19,905 nt of DNA from an uncultured Anaerosolibacter sp. Its GTDB lineage: Bacteria; Bacillota_A; Clostridia; Peptostreptococcales; Thermotaleaceae. Below are positions 1 through 7,439 of the stretch, piece after piece. Numbering within the stretch: the stretch's first letter is position 1; the number at the start of each line of letters is the position of its first letter. Location of the stretch: positions 1-19,905 of the forward strand of contig CALECF010000007.1 of the NCBI GenBank assembly GCA_937948705.1. The letters run 5' to 3'. The position numbers were made by a program, and so were the translations under genes. The notes under the pieces are model-generated. The model saw nothing but the letters and a program-made list of their open reading frames with translations, was not told the origin of the DNA and did no database searches.

Positions 1-1
1 G

Positions 2-451
2 GGTAGTGACAAAGCTAGCTATATACCGAGAAATGATGCGTCCATACAGTCTTCAGAGCCTATTGTGCTGGAACATAGTAAATCAGTAGAATTGATGGAG
101 CAGATCCAAAAAGGGCAAAAAGAGCTGCAGGATAAGCTTACTGCGGTTCAAACTCCAGAAGAGTTTAAGCGGCTTGGACAGATTCTGGATAATGATATTT
201 CAGAAAAGGCAGCAGTAGATGATATTAAGGTTGGAATGGAAAAGCTGATGAAAGACTTTAACGATAAATTCCAAGCCAACCAGAGCGAAGAATTCTTTGA
301 TAATCTCATTAAAAATCATGGGTTGGACCGTGTAGCAAAATCAATTGAGGATATGGAGAAACAAAACATAAAAGAGAATGCATCCACCAGGCTTATGAAG
401 AGTCTTAAGGAAAAGCAAAATCCAGATATGAAAAAGTATAAAGATGAGTAG
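2..451 (+). CDS. C-terminal part of an unknown charged, coiled-coil protein (5' truncated by window edge)
   Basis: The reading frame is open from base 2 to the TAG at 449-451, with no stop before the GTG at 65. That GTG has no ribosome binding site, so I read this as the last ~149 codons of a longer gene that begins outside the window. The visible part is very rich in Lys, Glu, Asp and Gln, has no membrane segment, and has heptad-like stretches (SVELMEQIQKGQKELQDKL and a later helix around GLDRVAKSIEDMEKQ), which suggests a helical or coiled-coil tail. I do not recognise the family and the missing N-terminus probably holds the defining domain. An intrinsic terminator follows at once, so it ends a transcription unit distinct from the Tad genes downstream. 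Confidence 0.7.
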   Translation, partial: GSDKASYIPRNDASIQSSEPIVLEHSKSVELMEQIQKGQKELQDKLTAVQTPEEFKRLGQILDNDISEKAAVDDIKVGMEKLMKDFNDKFQANQSEEFFDNLIKNHGLDRVAKSIEDMEKQNIKENASTRLMKSLKEKQNPDMKKYKDE

Positions 452-477
452 GTGCCGATGAGCACCTTCTTTTCTTA
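449..477 (+). terminator. Rho-independent terminator after the first gene
   Basis: The arms AGGTGC (450-455) and GCACCT (462-467) form a perfect 6-bp stem with a 6-nt loop, followed by a T-rich run (TTCTTTTCTT). It overlaps the stop codon of the upstream gene. Confidence 0.75.
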
Positions 478-502
478 TTCAGAACATTTAGGGGGATAGC
501 TT

Positions 503-697
503 ATGGAGCTAAGATTATCTTTATTCATTTATGCCTTTTACATTCTTGCAGGTATAGCTCTAGGTAGTTTATCTGCATTGTATATAAACCTAGGCCCAAG
601 CGAAGAAATTATCTTTTTGATATTAGGAGGAATTGGGCTGCCGCTAATTATGAGCTTTTTAGGAATGGTACTGACTACTTATTCAAGAAAAGTTTAA
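503..697 (+). CDS. Small two-helix membrane protein, unknown function
   Basis: The predicted protein has 64 aa and starts at ATG with GGGGG at 491-495 (7-nt spacing). Two hydrophobic segments are visible, about residues 6-30 and 35-58, separated by the short polar link NLGPSEE, and it ends in a basic tail (YSRKV). This is a hairpin membrane protein topology. It lies between a terminator and the tadZ-like gene, 45 bp upstream of the latter, so it may be the first gene of the pilus operon. Such small hydrophobic proteins often sit at the head of Tad or conjugation operons, but I see no motif that assigns a role. The good ribosome binding site and clean composition make it a likely real gene. 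Confidence 0.6.
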   Translation: MELRLSLFIYAFYILAGIALGSLSALYINLGPSEEIIFLILGGIGLPLIMSFLGMVLTTYSRKV

Positions 698-742
698 AAG
701 GAATTAAATATCGATAAAAACCTAAAGAAGGGGTTGAGCAAC

Positions 743-1975
743 TTGAAAATAATTTTAGCCACAGGCCTTGATGGAATAGACAGTTTTTTAAAGGAGCTTG
801 ATGGAATAAGGGTTGTAGATGAGTGTGTGGACTTGGAAGTCATGAAGGATATTATTGACTACTCAGATCCGGATGTTGTGATTATTAACAGGTATCTAGA
901 TGATACCCCAGAGGGAGAGAAGATTAGGGAGATTGTACAGGCCATTCGGACTGATAAAAAGGAAGTTCGGTTTGTGATTCTCATTGGCCAATACGAGGAG
1001 AAATTCATCTCCAGTATGGTAAACCTAGGGATTTATGATTTAATCGTTGGGGAAGAAATCGGGACTGCATCTGTTGAAGATATTCTATACAATCCTAGAA
1101 AAGAGTTTGATTTTGAGAAGCATTTAAAAATAAAGGAGCAGACTGTAAAAGAGAAGGGAAATGCAGAGCCTGTTGAACGGATTAAGAGTGTCTTTAAAGA
1201 GGTGATTACAGTCTATTCTCCTACATCAGAAGGAAGCAGTAGAGTAGCTGCCCACTTTGCGATGAGCCTTGCTAGAGCAAAAAAGTGTAGAGTATGCTTA
1301 GTAGATGCAAATCCACTGCAGCCAAGGCAAAAGGAGATCTTTGATATGAGATTTGATCACTCCTTAACGGATGCATTAGATGCAGTCATTAAACGGACAT
1401 TGACACCAGAGAATATAGAGGAGATTACTAAACCCTGTAAGTATCAAAGAAACCTGGATATCCTATTTGGACTTTATGATATCAATGACTATTATGCATC
1501 TAGGGTAGAGCAGTATGAAGAGGTGATAGAGAAACTAAAGTTTGTCTATGATTATGTGGTTATTGACACCCACAGCTGGTTCGATGTATTGCCTACCGAT
1601 GCGGCTCTTCGAAAAGCGGACCGTGTTTTGGTACCGGTAAGGGGAAGAGGATATTCCTTTGATGAGTTGGAGCGCTACCTAAGTAATTTTGAGAAGTATA
1701 ACGACTTTAATACCCGAAAGTTTGGCATTATCATAAACCAGTACGCAGGGTCTGATTTAACATCCATAGAGATTCAATCTAGGCTTAAGTATCCTGTTCT
1801 AGGTTATATCTCAAAGCACAAGGACTATGAAGATTTAAATGCATTCAAAAATACCCGTCTCATGAATGAATATATAGATATACTCAAGGCTATTGGCATT
1901 GATGCAAAGAAAAAAAGCAATATGTTTGATAACTTCAAGGAAAAGATCGTAAAGCCTAAAAAAGCAAGTGGATAG
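743..1975 (+). CDS. tadZ: TadZ/CpaE-like atypical P-loop ATPase, pilus localisation protein
   Basis: It is an MinD/ParA-superfamily protein of about 410 aa with the two-part architecture of TadZ/CpaE. Residues ~1-120 look like a degenerate receiver domain (alternating beta strands such as DVVIINRYLDD and RFVILIG). After a charged linker, residues ~150-390 look like the ATPase domain. The Walker A position reads VYSPTSEGSSRVAAHFAMSLA (residues 157-177): the GKGG-GKT lysines are gone. Strands LVDAN (D188) and YVVIDTHSW (D275) mark the Walker A' and Walker B sites. TadZ proteins are known as atypical members that place the Tad machine at the membrane. The TTG at 743 lies 9 nt after GAAGGGG (727-733); the TTG at 734 would directly abut that site, so 743 is preferred. 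The M23 gene follows closely. Confidence 0.8.
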   Translation: MKIILATGLDGIDSFLKELDGIRVVDECVDLEVMKDIIDYSDPDVVIINRYLDDTPEGEKIREIVQAIRTDKKEVRFVILIGQYEEKFISSMVNLGIYDLIVGEEIGTASVEDILYNPRKEFDFEKHLKIKEQTVKEKGNAEPVERIKSVFKEVITVYSPTSEGSSRVAAHFAMSLARAKKCRVCLVDANPLQPRQKEIFDMRFDHSLTDALDAVIKRTLTPENIEEITKPCKYQRNLDILFGLYDINDYYASRVEQYEEVIEKLKFVYDYVVIDTHSWFDVLPTDAALRKADRVLVPVRGRGYSFDELERYLSNFEKYNDFNTRKFGIIINQYAGSDLTSIEIQSRLKYPVLGYISKHKDYEDLNAFKNTRLMNEYIDILKAIGIDAKKKSNMFDNFKEKIVKPKKASG

Positions 1976-2001
1976 ATCTACTTAAAAAGGGGTTGCGCAC
2001 A

Positions 2002-3078
2002 GTGGATTTTGAGAGAAGAGTAAAGAAAAAAATTCAGCAAAAGTTAATAGTACCCCTTATTCTTTTGGGATTTATGGTCTTGATGATTATGGGAAGTCTT
2101 TTTATGACTTCTATGGATGATAATAAAAAAGCATATCTCCCGGCAGTTGAAGAAGATATGGTTCAGAGATACAAAGAAGTATGGGAATTAACCGGAATAA
2201 GTTGGGAAGAAATGATTGTATTTGACACCGTTAGGTACGAAAATGATTTTAGTAAAGCAAACCCTGAAGAAACGGGATGGGAATTTCTAATCGCAAAGTA
2301 CATTCGACATGAATCGCCAGATAAACAAATCTGGCAGGTTTCTGGATCAAAGAGATTGACTAATAAACGTGAGATTTTACGTTTTATAAATGACCTTAAA
2401 CGCTTCTATAATGAATTATCAGTTACAGAAGCTGTAGCAGTACTAAAAGAAGCTAATATGAAGATTTATTATGATTCTTTTAAGGATTTATATGAGAGAT
2501 ATGAAATTACAATAGAGTATAAAGATATTGAAGATGTAATGAAAGATGCCAATTTCACAGAAGAACAATTGGATTGGGCATATACATTAATTGCAGACAA
2601 TGTAGTACAGATTATGTTCGGAGAAGCCTATGAACTTCCCGATTTTATTATCGTAGACGGCGAGAATCTATTTGCATGGCCAACACCAAGCTTACATGAA
2701 GTGACTTCCCCCTATGGTTGGAGAATGCATCCAATATATGGGACAAGAAAATTTCATGCAGGAGTTGATATTGCTGGAAGTGGTGCCATGGGAAGTCCTG
2801 TAATTGCGAGTGCAGATGGGACTGTATTTAAAGTTGTAAGAGACAGCAGCAATGATGCAGGCATTAATATAAGAATACGCCATATCGACGAGCAGGGAAA
2901 TGAATGGCAAACAAGGTATTGTCATTTATCACAAATATCGGTTAGTGAAGGTGATCAGGTACAAAGAGGACAGGTTATCGGTGCTGTAGGCTCTACAGGA
3001 GCTTCCACAGGACCACACCTACACTTTGAGATGAAATATATGGGCCAACTAATAGATCCTTATCCTTATATTCATTGA
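2002..3078 (+). CDS. Membrane-anchored M23 (LytM-type) zinc metallopeptidase
   Basis: The predicted ~358-aa protein has a basic N-terminus, one membrane segment (~residues 15-37), a middle helical region (~40-220) I do not recognise, and a C-terminal M23 domain (~230-358). The zinc site is intact: FHAGVD gives H252 and D256, and HLHFEMK gives H339 and H341, with the usual YCHLSQI strand between. M23 enzymes cut glycine-containing or other cross-bridge peptides in peptidoglycan. An N-in, C-out anchor would hold the enzyme at the outer face of the membrane. Lying just after tadZ, it is a good candidate to open the wall for the pilus machine (inference). The start at GTG 2002 is 9 nt after AAAAGGGG (1985-1992), the same arrangement as in tadZ; the TTG at 1993 abuts that site. 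Confidence 0.85.
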   Translation: MDFERRVKKKIQQKLIVPLILLGFMVLMIMGSLFMTSMDDNKKAYLPAVEEDMVQRYKEVWELTGISWEEMIVFDTVRYENDFSKANPEETGWEFLIAKYIRHESPDKQIWQVSGSKRLTNKREILRFINDLKRFYNELSVTEAVAVLKEANMKIYYDSFKDLYERYEITIEYKDIEDVMKDANFTEEQLDWAYTLIADNVVQIMFGEAYELPDFIIVDGENLFAWPTPSLHEVTSPYGWRMHPIYGTRKFHAGVDIAGSGAMGSPVIASADGTVFKVVRDSSNDAGINIRIRHIDEQGNEWQTRYCHLSQISVSEGDQVQRGQVIGAVGSTGASTGPHLHFEMKYMGQLIDPYPYIH

Positions 3079-3129
3079 TGTATATATTGATAAATGAAGG
3101 ATAGGTCGTAAAAGCTGACTATTAGTCAA

Positions 3130-3173
3130 AAAATCATTTTACCAAAGTTAGAAAGGGTACAGAAAATGATTTT
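3130..3173 (+). promoter_or_regulatory. Inverted repeat enclosing the ribosome binding site and start codon of the 3166 gene
   Basis: AAAATCATTTT (3130-3140) and AAAATGATTTT (3163-3173) are perfect 11-bp reverse complements. The 22-nt loop holds the GAAAGGG ribosome binding site, and the right arm contains the ATG at 3166. In RNA this would pair the start codon. The stem is AT-only except one pair, so its stability is modest. Confidence 0.45.
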
Positions 3174-3348
3174 ACTTGGAATATGTATAGCTTTTTCTTT
3201 GATGAGTGGAATGATGTTAAGTTTTAAAAAAAAGAAGCAAGCGGTAGATACGGTAGAAGTTATTAAAAGTTACTGTTTTAAGTTAGTTGTATCCACTTTG
3301 GCTTTGCTTATCCTCTCTATACGATATCAAAATATATACACCCTCTAA
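3166..3348 (+). CDS. Small two-helix membrane protein, unknown function
   Basis: The predicted 60-aa protein has two hydrophobic segments (about residues 2-20 and 38-54) around a strongly basic loop (SFKKKKQAVD), so the loop is likely cytoplasmic. GAAAGGG at 3151-3157 gives a usable site 8 nt before the ATG. The start codon lies inside an inverted repeat. I recognise no family. It is about the same size as the small membrane protein at 503-697 but does not look like a copy of it. It sits between the M23 peptidase and the nuclease gene, and its composition and ribosome binding site make it moderately believable. Confidence 0.45.
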   Translation: MILLGICIAFSLMSGMMLSFKKKKQAVDTVEVIKSYCFKLVVSTLALLILSIRYQNIYTL

Positions 3349-3434
3349 TAGCATTGGTTTTGATATTTTTACTTGTGGGTAAAGAGCTACAAGATAAATC
3401 ACATTAATATTAGAAATATGTACTTATGTACAAT
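3349..3434 (+). other. Intergenic gap before the nuclease gene, with a weak palindrome
   Basis: I see no open frame with a ribosome binding site here. TGTAC-TTAT-GTACA (3419-3432) is a 5-bp inverted repeat just upstream of the next ribosome binding site. It could be an operator but is short enough to be chance. I found no convincing -35/-10 pair. Confidence 0.25.
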
Positions 3435-3449
3435 AAAGGGGTGAGTTAA

Positions 3450-4031
3450 ATAGCTAAAACGGAATTAACTATAGAACTCGAAAAAAAGATTTGGGAAGAA
3501 ACGCATAAGCAAGGGGTGTTCGGATGCTATGAGGTTACTATAGGTTGGGATGGAGAAGAAAGAGTAGATTATATTACTTATGATACCAAAGGCATATGGC
3601 GATGTTACGAAATTAAGGTGTCAAAGTCGGATTTTCACAGCAAAGCCAGTAAGACATTCATTGGTCACTATAATTATTTTGTAATGACAGCAGAACTATA
3701 TGAACAGGTTAAAGAAGAAATACCGAGCCATATTGGAGTTTATTGCGGAAAAACTTTAGTTAAAAGACCAAAAAAACAACAACTTGGAGTAGATGAGCAA
3801 ATATTGAAAGATAGTATGATTAGATCTTTGAGTAGAGAAAATGAAAAGTTTATCAAAACAAACGATACTCAATATATAAACAATCTTAAAAATAGAATAA
3901 ATAGGGTCGAAAAAGAATTAAAAGAAAATAATAGTAAGTATATAAAAATATATCATTCATTAAGGGAGATTTGTGATAAGTACGATCTAAATTACCGTGA
4001 TGTAAGGCAGATGGTGAGAGAGTATATGTAA
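3450..4031 (+). CDS. Predicted PD-(D/E)XK nuclease of the MmcB-like family, with an apparent ATA start
   Basis: The GTG at 3516 gives a 171-aa protein, but the frame is open back to a TAA at 3447. The 22 extra codons read MAKTELTIELEKKIWEETHK if ATA at 3450 is the start, and AAAGGGGTGA (3435-3444) is well placed (8 nt from GGGG). Truncating at 3516 would remove the first helix of the fold. The core (~residues 24-100) has the restriction-like signature: GEERVDY with D40, then YEIKVSKSDF with E54 and K56. MmcB-like proteins are linked to DNA repair and are common in phages and mobile elements of Firmicutes. The C-terminal ~80 residues are charged and helical (RINRVEKELKENN), ending in a possible helix-turn-helix (DKYDLNYRDVRQMV). 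A substrate cannot be given. Confidence 0.65.
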   Translation: MAKTELTIELEKKIWEETHKQGVFGCYEVTIGWDGEERVDYITYDTKGIWRCYEIKVSKSDFHSKASKTFIGHYNYFVMTAELYEQVKEEIPSHIGVYCGKTLVKRPKKQQLGVDEQILKDSMIRSLSRENEKFIKTNDTQYINNLKNRINRVEKELKENNSKYIKIYHSLREICDKYDLNYRDVRQMVREYM

Positions 4032-4070
4032 GTCGCATTCTTAAAATATGTAATAGAGAGGAGAAATAGT

Positions 4071-4346
4071 ATGCAAGAAATCATGGACAGAGAAGAAGTA
4101 ATAAAAGCTCTTGGTAATATTGCTGAAAGCTTCTTAGAACTAAAACCGGATAATGAAGAGGAGGGAAAGGCTATCCATTGGGGAGTAGATGTAATCTACC
4201 AAGCGCAGCAACTGCTTAAAATGGATCATAACAGATGCAATGAAGCTGAAGGGATCAATACAATGGAGGATAAGGCAGAGAAAATCCAAGTCTGCGAGTG
4301 TGGCTGCTTTGAAGCCTGCTGTCAGGGGGAACATTGTCATAATTAA
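4071..4346 (+). CDS. Small protein with a Cys/His-rich C-terminal tail
   Basis: The predicted 91-aa protein starts at ATG after GAGAGGAG. Residues 1-50 look like a soluble helical domain (REEVIKALGNIAESFLEL). The tail CECGCFEACCQGEHCHN holds seven Cys and two His in about 17 residues, too dense to be chance in an AT-rich genome. Such clusters usually bind Zn or an Fe-S cofactor, but the spacing does not match a family I can name. It lies between the nuclease gene and cpaF, with no obvious terminator on either side, so it may be co-transcribed with them. No function is proposed. Confidence 0.6.
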   Translation: MQEIMDREEVIKALGNIAESFLELKPDNEEEGKAIHWGVDVIYQAQQLLKMDHNRCNEAEGINTMEDKAEKIQVCECGCFEACCQGEHCHN

Positions 4347-4400
4347 TAAAACCATAAAGAAAGATTACGGTCATTAACGAAAATGAAAGGAGGAGATCAT

Positions 4401-5768
4401 TTGATTGTAAACAGAGTATCCCAAAGAGCAAAAACAAGAATTGAAGAACATAGAGAAAGTACCATATCCTTATATGAAGTAATTGAAAAGATTACCACAG
4501 AAGTTGTACAAAATAATAAAGAGCTCATAGGGGATATAAACTTAAAAAAGGTACCAGAGACTGCTCTAGAAGTAATCATCCTAAAGATTATTAACAAATA
4601 CAATTTTAGAGTCTTGGGAAAGAGCAGAGATGATCTGATTAAAGAGATCATGGACTTCATATTTGGCTATGGCCCTATCCAAAAGATTTTAGACCTTCCT
4701 GAATGTAACGGGATATTTATTAATGCGCCAGACATTGTTTGGGCAAAAATTGGTCGAACGATGAAGCGCATGGATATCAACTTTGGTACATTAGAAAATC
4801 TGACATCCTACATATACACTATAAAAGCAAAGCTTCGGGGCGAGATTAATGAGAATACCCCATTAGCTAAGTTTGAAGATCATGAAAACAAGTTAAGAAT
4901 TGTATGCTGCATCTCACCAATGGCCCATATCAGTCCTACTATTGTAATTAGAAAGCATGGAGAAGAAGGCTTTAACTTAAAGGATCTTGTAGAAATGGGA
5001 ATGCTTAGTAAAGAGTTGTCAGAAGACTTGATCCGTTATAATGATGCCGGTGCAAACATCATCGTATGTGGAAAGGGCGGGGCAGGAAAAACTACCCTGA
5101 TTCGAGCTCTTTTAGAGATGGTAAATGAGAAGGAAAGGATCCTGGCCATGGAGGAGCAGCCTGAGTGGTTTTTAAAGCATTCAAATGCAATACAGCTGAA
5201 GGTAAAAAGAAGTGAAAATGGAAAAATCGTAAATATTGAGGATATCGCAGAAATGGGGCTTGTAATGACCATCGATCGATATGCTTACGGGGAACTAAAA
5301 GCCGGGGAATCCATGGCTTATTTTTATGGGGCTTTTTCGGGAAATGTCAGTATAACAAGTCTACATTCAGGATCAGCAAGGCAGGCCATCAGAAAGGCCA
5401 TGGTCATGATGAAGATGTCTGGAACTACCTTAGGCGAGAACATTTTACTGGATATGCTGCATGAATCTACTAACATTATCATCTTTCTAGACAGCTTTGT
5501 TGTAACCGAGGTAGTAGAAGTCATTAAAGATGAAACTGGAGTTAGATACAAGGACCTATGGAAGTTTCATGTAACTAAGCGAGAGGCTACCTTTATAGAG
5601 GGGAATCATGAAAGAATTGGATTTGTGGAATCTCCTACTATGATTGAAAAACTAAGAAATAAGAATCTATTAAGGGAGGAGGAGGCCCTTGGAGAACATA
5701 CTGGAAATAACCATAATATTGTTGATCTTCATCGGGATATTCCTACTAGGAATAAGCACCGAACCTAA
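4401..5768 (+). CDS. cpaF: TadA/CpaF secretion ATPase of the Tad pilus
   Basis: This is the hexameric motor of the Tad (type IVc) machine, of about 455 aa. An N-terminal helical domain (~1-140) precedes the ATPase core. Walker A is GKGGAGKTT (G224-T232), where most CpaF proteins have GGTGSGKTT, so the P-loop is changed but has its Lys and Thr. ILAMEEQPE is at the Asp-box/glutamate position, YAYGELKAGE at Walker B, and SITSLHSGSAR is the His box. It would bind TadB/TadC at the inner membrane. The start is TTG 4401, 7 nt after GGAGG (4389-4393); the ATG at 4383 lies upstream of that site and is rejected. The last 26 codons overlap tadB by 80 nt and look unlike a conserved CpaF end. Confidence 0.92.
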   Translation: MIVNRVSQRAKTRIEEHRESTISLYEVIEKITTEVVQNNKELIGDINLKKVPETALEVIILKIINKYNFRVLGKSRDDLIKEIMDFIFGYGPIQKILDLPECNGIFINAPDIVWAKIGRTMKRMDINFGTLENLTSYIYTIKAKLRGEINENTPLAKFEDHENKLRIVCCISPMAHISPTIVIRKHGEEGFNLKDLVEMGMLSKELSEDLIRYNDAGANIIVCGKGGAGKTTLIRALLEMVNEKERILAMEEQPEWFLKHSNAIQLKVKRSENGKIVNIEDIAEMGLVMTIDRYAYGELKAGESMAYFYGAFSGNVSITSLHSGSARQAIRKAMVMMKMSGTTLGENILLDMLHESTNIIIFLDSFVVTEVVEVIKDETGVRYKDLWKFHVTKREATFIEGNHERIGFVESPTMIEKLRNKNLLREEEALGEHTGNNHNIVDLHRDIPTRNKHRT

Positions 5769-6600
5769 AATTTTCGTCAAAAGATTAATTGGAGGGATAA
5801 AAAGCAGCGCAAAGCACATTGAGGATACTGCAGCAAATACCCGTGAAAGCTTTATTGGAAAGGTTTTTAACTATACAGAAATCATGATTCAAAAGAGTAA
5901 TATCCGAATGTATATGGCCTATTCTATCTGGAGCCATTTTTTAATTTGTGCCGTTTTTTGTATCTTGGCATTCCGATGGGTGAGCCAGTACTTAAGTTTT
6001 GTTGTATCCTTAATCTTTACGGTAGTAATACTCATCGTACCTTATATGATCTTAGACATTATAGGAAATCTTACGAGTTCAAGAGAAAAAAAGAATGCAG
6101 TTAATTTCTTAATTATCTTTAAGAACTTCTTCTTGGCTGGCATGGGAGATATCTTCGATGCTTTTGAGCGGATGATTCCCTTTATCAGTGAACCACTAAA
6201 GAGCTATGTAGAGGTAATGGTCTATGAAAAAAAACATAAAATCAATGCGGTTACCTGTCTGCAAAACTTCAAAGAAAAGCTAGGTACTCATGAGTTAAAG
6301 ATATTCACTGAAAATCTATCGATATGCTACTTTCAAGGGGGTGATACGATAGGGCTTACAGATACATTCATAGAAGAGATCTCAAAGCTTGATGAGGATG
6401 ATGATAAGCAAAATACAGAAGACATCATGCTCAGCTATGGGTTATATATATTGCTTGGATTTAACTATTTATTGATTAGCATCTTGTTTCGCAGCAGCTA
6501 TAAAAATGAGATCTTTGGAAGTCTCTGGGGACAGATCGTATTTATAATTGATACATTCGTTTGTGCATATATCATGTACATGACACTGAAGAAAAACTAG
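5689..6600 (+). CDS. tadB: TadB, inner-membrane platform protein of the Tad pilus (T2SF-type)
   Basis: The 303-aa protein has the TadB layout. A first membrane helix lies at residues ~4-23, two more near 84-130, then a cytoplasmic helical T2SF-like domain (~140-240, with GDIFDAFERMIPF and LGTHELKIFTENLS), and two C-terminal helices (~247-300). TadB and TadC form the membrane platform that CpaF acts on. The start is TTG, after a rich GGGAGGAGGAGG (5674-5685). It overlaps the cpaF 3' end by 80 nt in another frame, so the two are probably co-translated. tadC follows within 4-13 nt. The family is assigned from architecture and position rather than a long motif. Confidence 0.85.
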   Translation: MENILEITIILLIFIGIFLLGISTEPKIFVKRLIGGIKSSAKHIEDTAANTRESFIGKVFNYTEIMIQKSNIRMYMAYSIWSHFLICAVFCILAFRWVSQYLSFVVSLIFTVVILIVPYMILDIIGNLTSSREKKNAVNFLIIFKNFFLAGMGDIFDAFERMIPFISEPLKSYVEVMVYEKKHKINAVTCLQNFKEKLGTHELKIFTENLSICYFQGGDTIGLTDTFIEEISKLDEDDDKQNTEDIMLSYGLYILLGFNYLLISILFRSSYKNEIFGSLWGQIVFIIDTFVCAYIMYMTLKKN

Positions 6601-6603
6601 GGG

Positions 6604-7422
6604 GTGATAAAGATTTTATGGTATGCAGTAACAACCATTCTTCTAGGCTTAGGTATATTTGGCCTGATTATGTATGTAAAGACAAAATCAAAGAAAGAGA
6701 AAAAAAGTTGGGATATTCAATATTTTGAAAAGCTTCGTACCATGAGAAAGCTTCACAAGATATCTTGGTATGAAAAGATTGATCAGTATCTGAAAAAAGG
6801 GGATTACCCCTATGATATGACACCGGAGCTATACATCCTACTGCATGTAACGATCTTGATAGGAATAACGATCTTTTTCCTACGAGGGAATTCTAGCGGG
6901 ATGAGGATTATTATGCTGGCACCGGTGTTTTTGAATGTACTGATTTTCCAAAAGATTAAAGAGAAAAACAATCGGATGCAGATGGAGCTTTGTAACATTC
7001 AAGATATCATTTATTTTCAAAGTAAGATTGATACACCTCAAGAGGTGATCTTATCCTATGCAGCAAAGGCTGCAGAAGAGCCCTTAAAGACACCTCTTCG
7101 AATATTTTCAGATAAGCTTAAACTTAATAAGGATCTGAATAAGGCATTAGAAGAGTTAAGAAAAGCAAGTAACCTAATGGAATTTCAAGCCTTCACTTTC
7201 ATTATTGAACAAAGGCAAAAAACGGGTTATTCAGAGCAGAATCATCATGCACAAGCGACGATGCTAAAGCGCAGCAAGCGGATGAAAAGAAATATTGAAC
7301 GAGAAGGCAAGCGGGTAAAACTCATTGTTGCAGCCTTTTTAATGTTTGGCTGCTATATGGCATTTGCATCAGTGCCCTTGGTTAAAGGTGCATGGAACAG
7401 TATTAATATTATGTTTAGATAA
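6604..7422 (+). CDS. tadC: TadC, second inner-membrane platform protein of the Tad pilus
   Basis: The 272-aa protein has an N-terminal membrane helix (~3-24), two central helices (~75-120), a T2SF-like cytoplasmic domain (~135-235, with DKLKLNKDLNKALEELRKAS) and a C-terminal helix (LIVAAFLMFGCYMAFAS). This fits TadC, which pairs with TadB. The start is unclear. GTG 6604 sits inside GGGGGTGAT, which is itself the best ribosome binding site here (the match to the 16S 3' end), so initiation could be a few codons later, possibly at ATT 6613. The real protein is probably 3 aa shorter at most. The next gene, the pilin, begins 17 bp after its stop. Confidence 0.85.
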   Translation: MIKILWYAVTTILLGLGIFGLIMYVKTKSKKEKKSWDIQYFEKLRTMRKLHKISWYEKIDQYLKKGDYPYDMTPELYILLHVTILIGITIFFLRGNSSGMRIIMLAPVFLNVLIFQKIKEKNNRMQMELCNIQDIIYFQSKIDTPQEVILSYAAKAAEEPLKTPLRIFSDKLKLNKDLNKALEELRKASNLMEFQAFTFIIEQRQKTGYSEQNHHAQATMLKRSKRMKRNIEREGKRVKLIVAAFLMFGCYMAFASVPLVKGAWNSINIMFR

Positions 7423-7439
7423 TTAAGGAGGAATATAGA

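Noticed and set aside
767..808. 12-bp direct repeat CTTGATGGAATA near the start of tadZ
   Set aside because: It encodes the similar peptide LDGI twice in the coding frame, is short, and occurs only twice, so chance or minor internal duplication explains it.
2692..2925. Minus-strand open frames opposite M23, cpaF, the 1118-aa gene and others
   Set aside because: They lie fully inside well-supported + strand genes, lack ribosome binding sites, and encode low-complexity or Cys/Ser-rich peptides typical of antisense reading.
3360..3420. Promoter before the nuclease gene
   Set aside because: TTGATA at 3360 and other -35-like words have no -10 match at 16-18 bp, so nothing is called.
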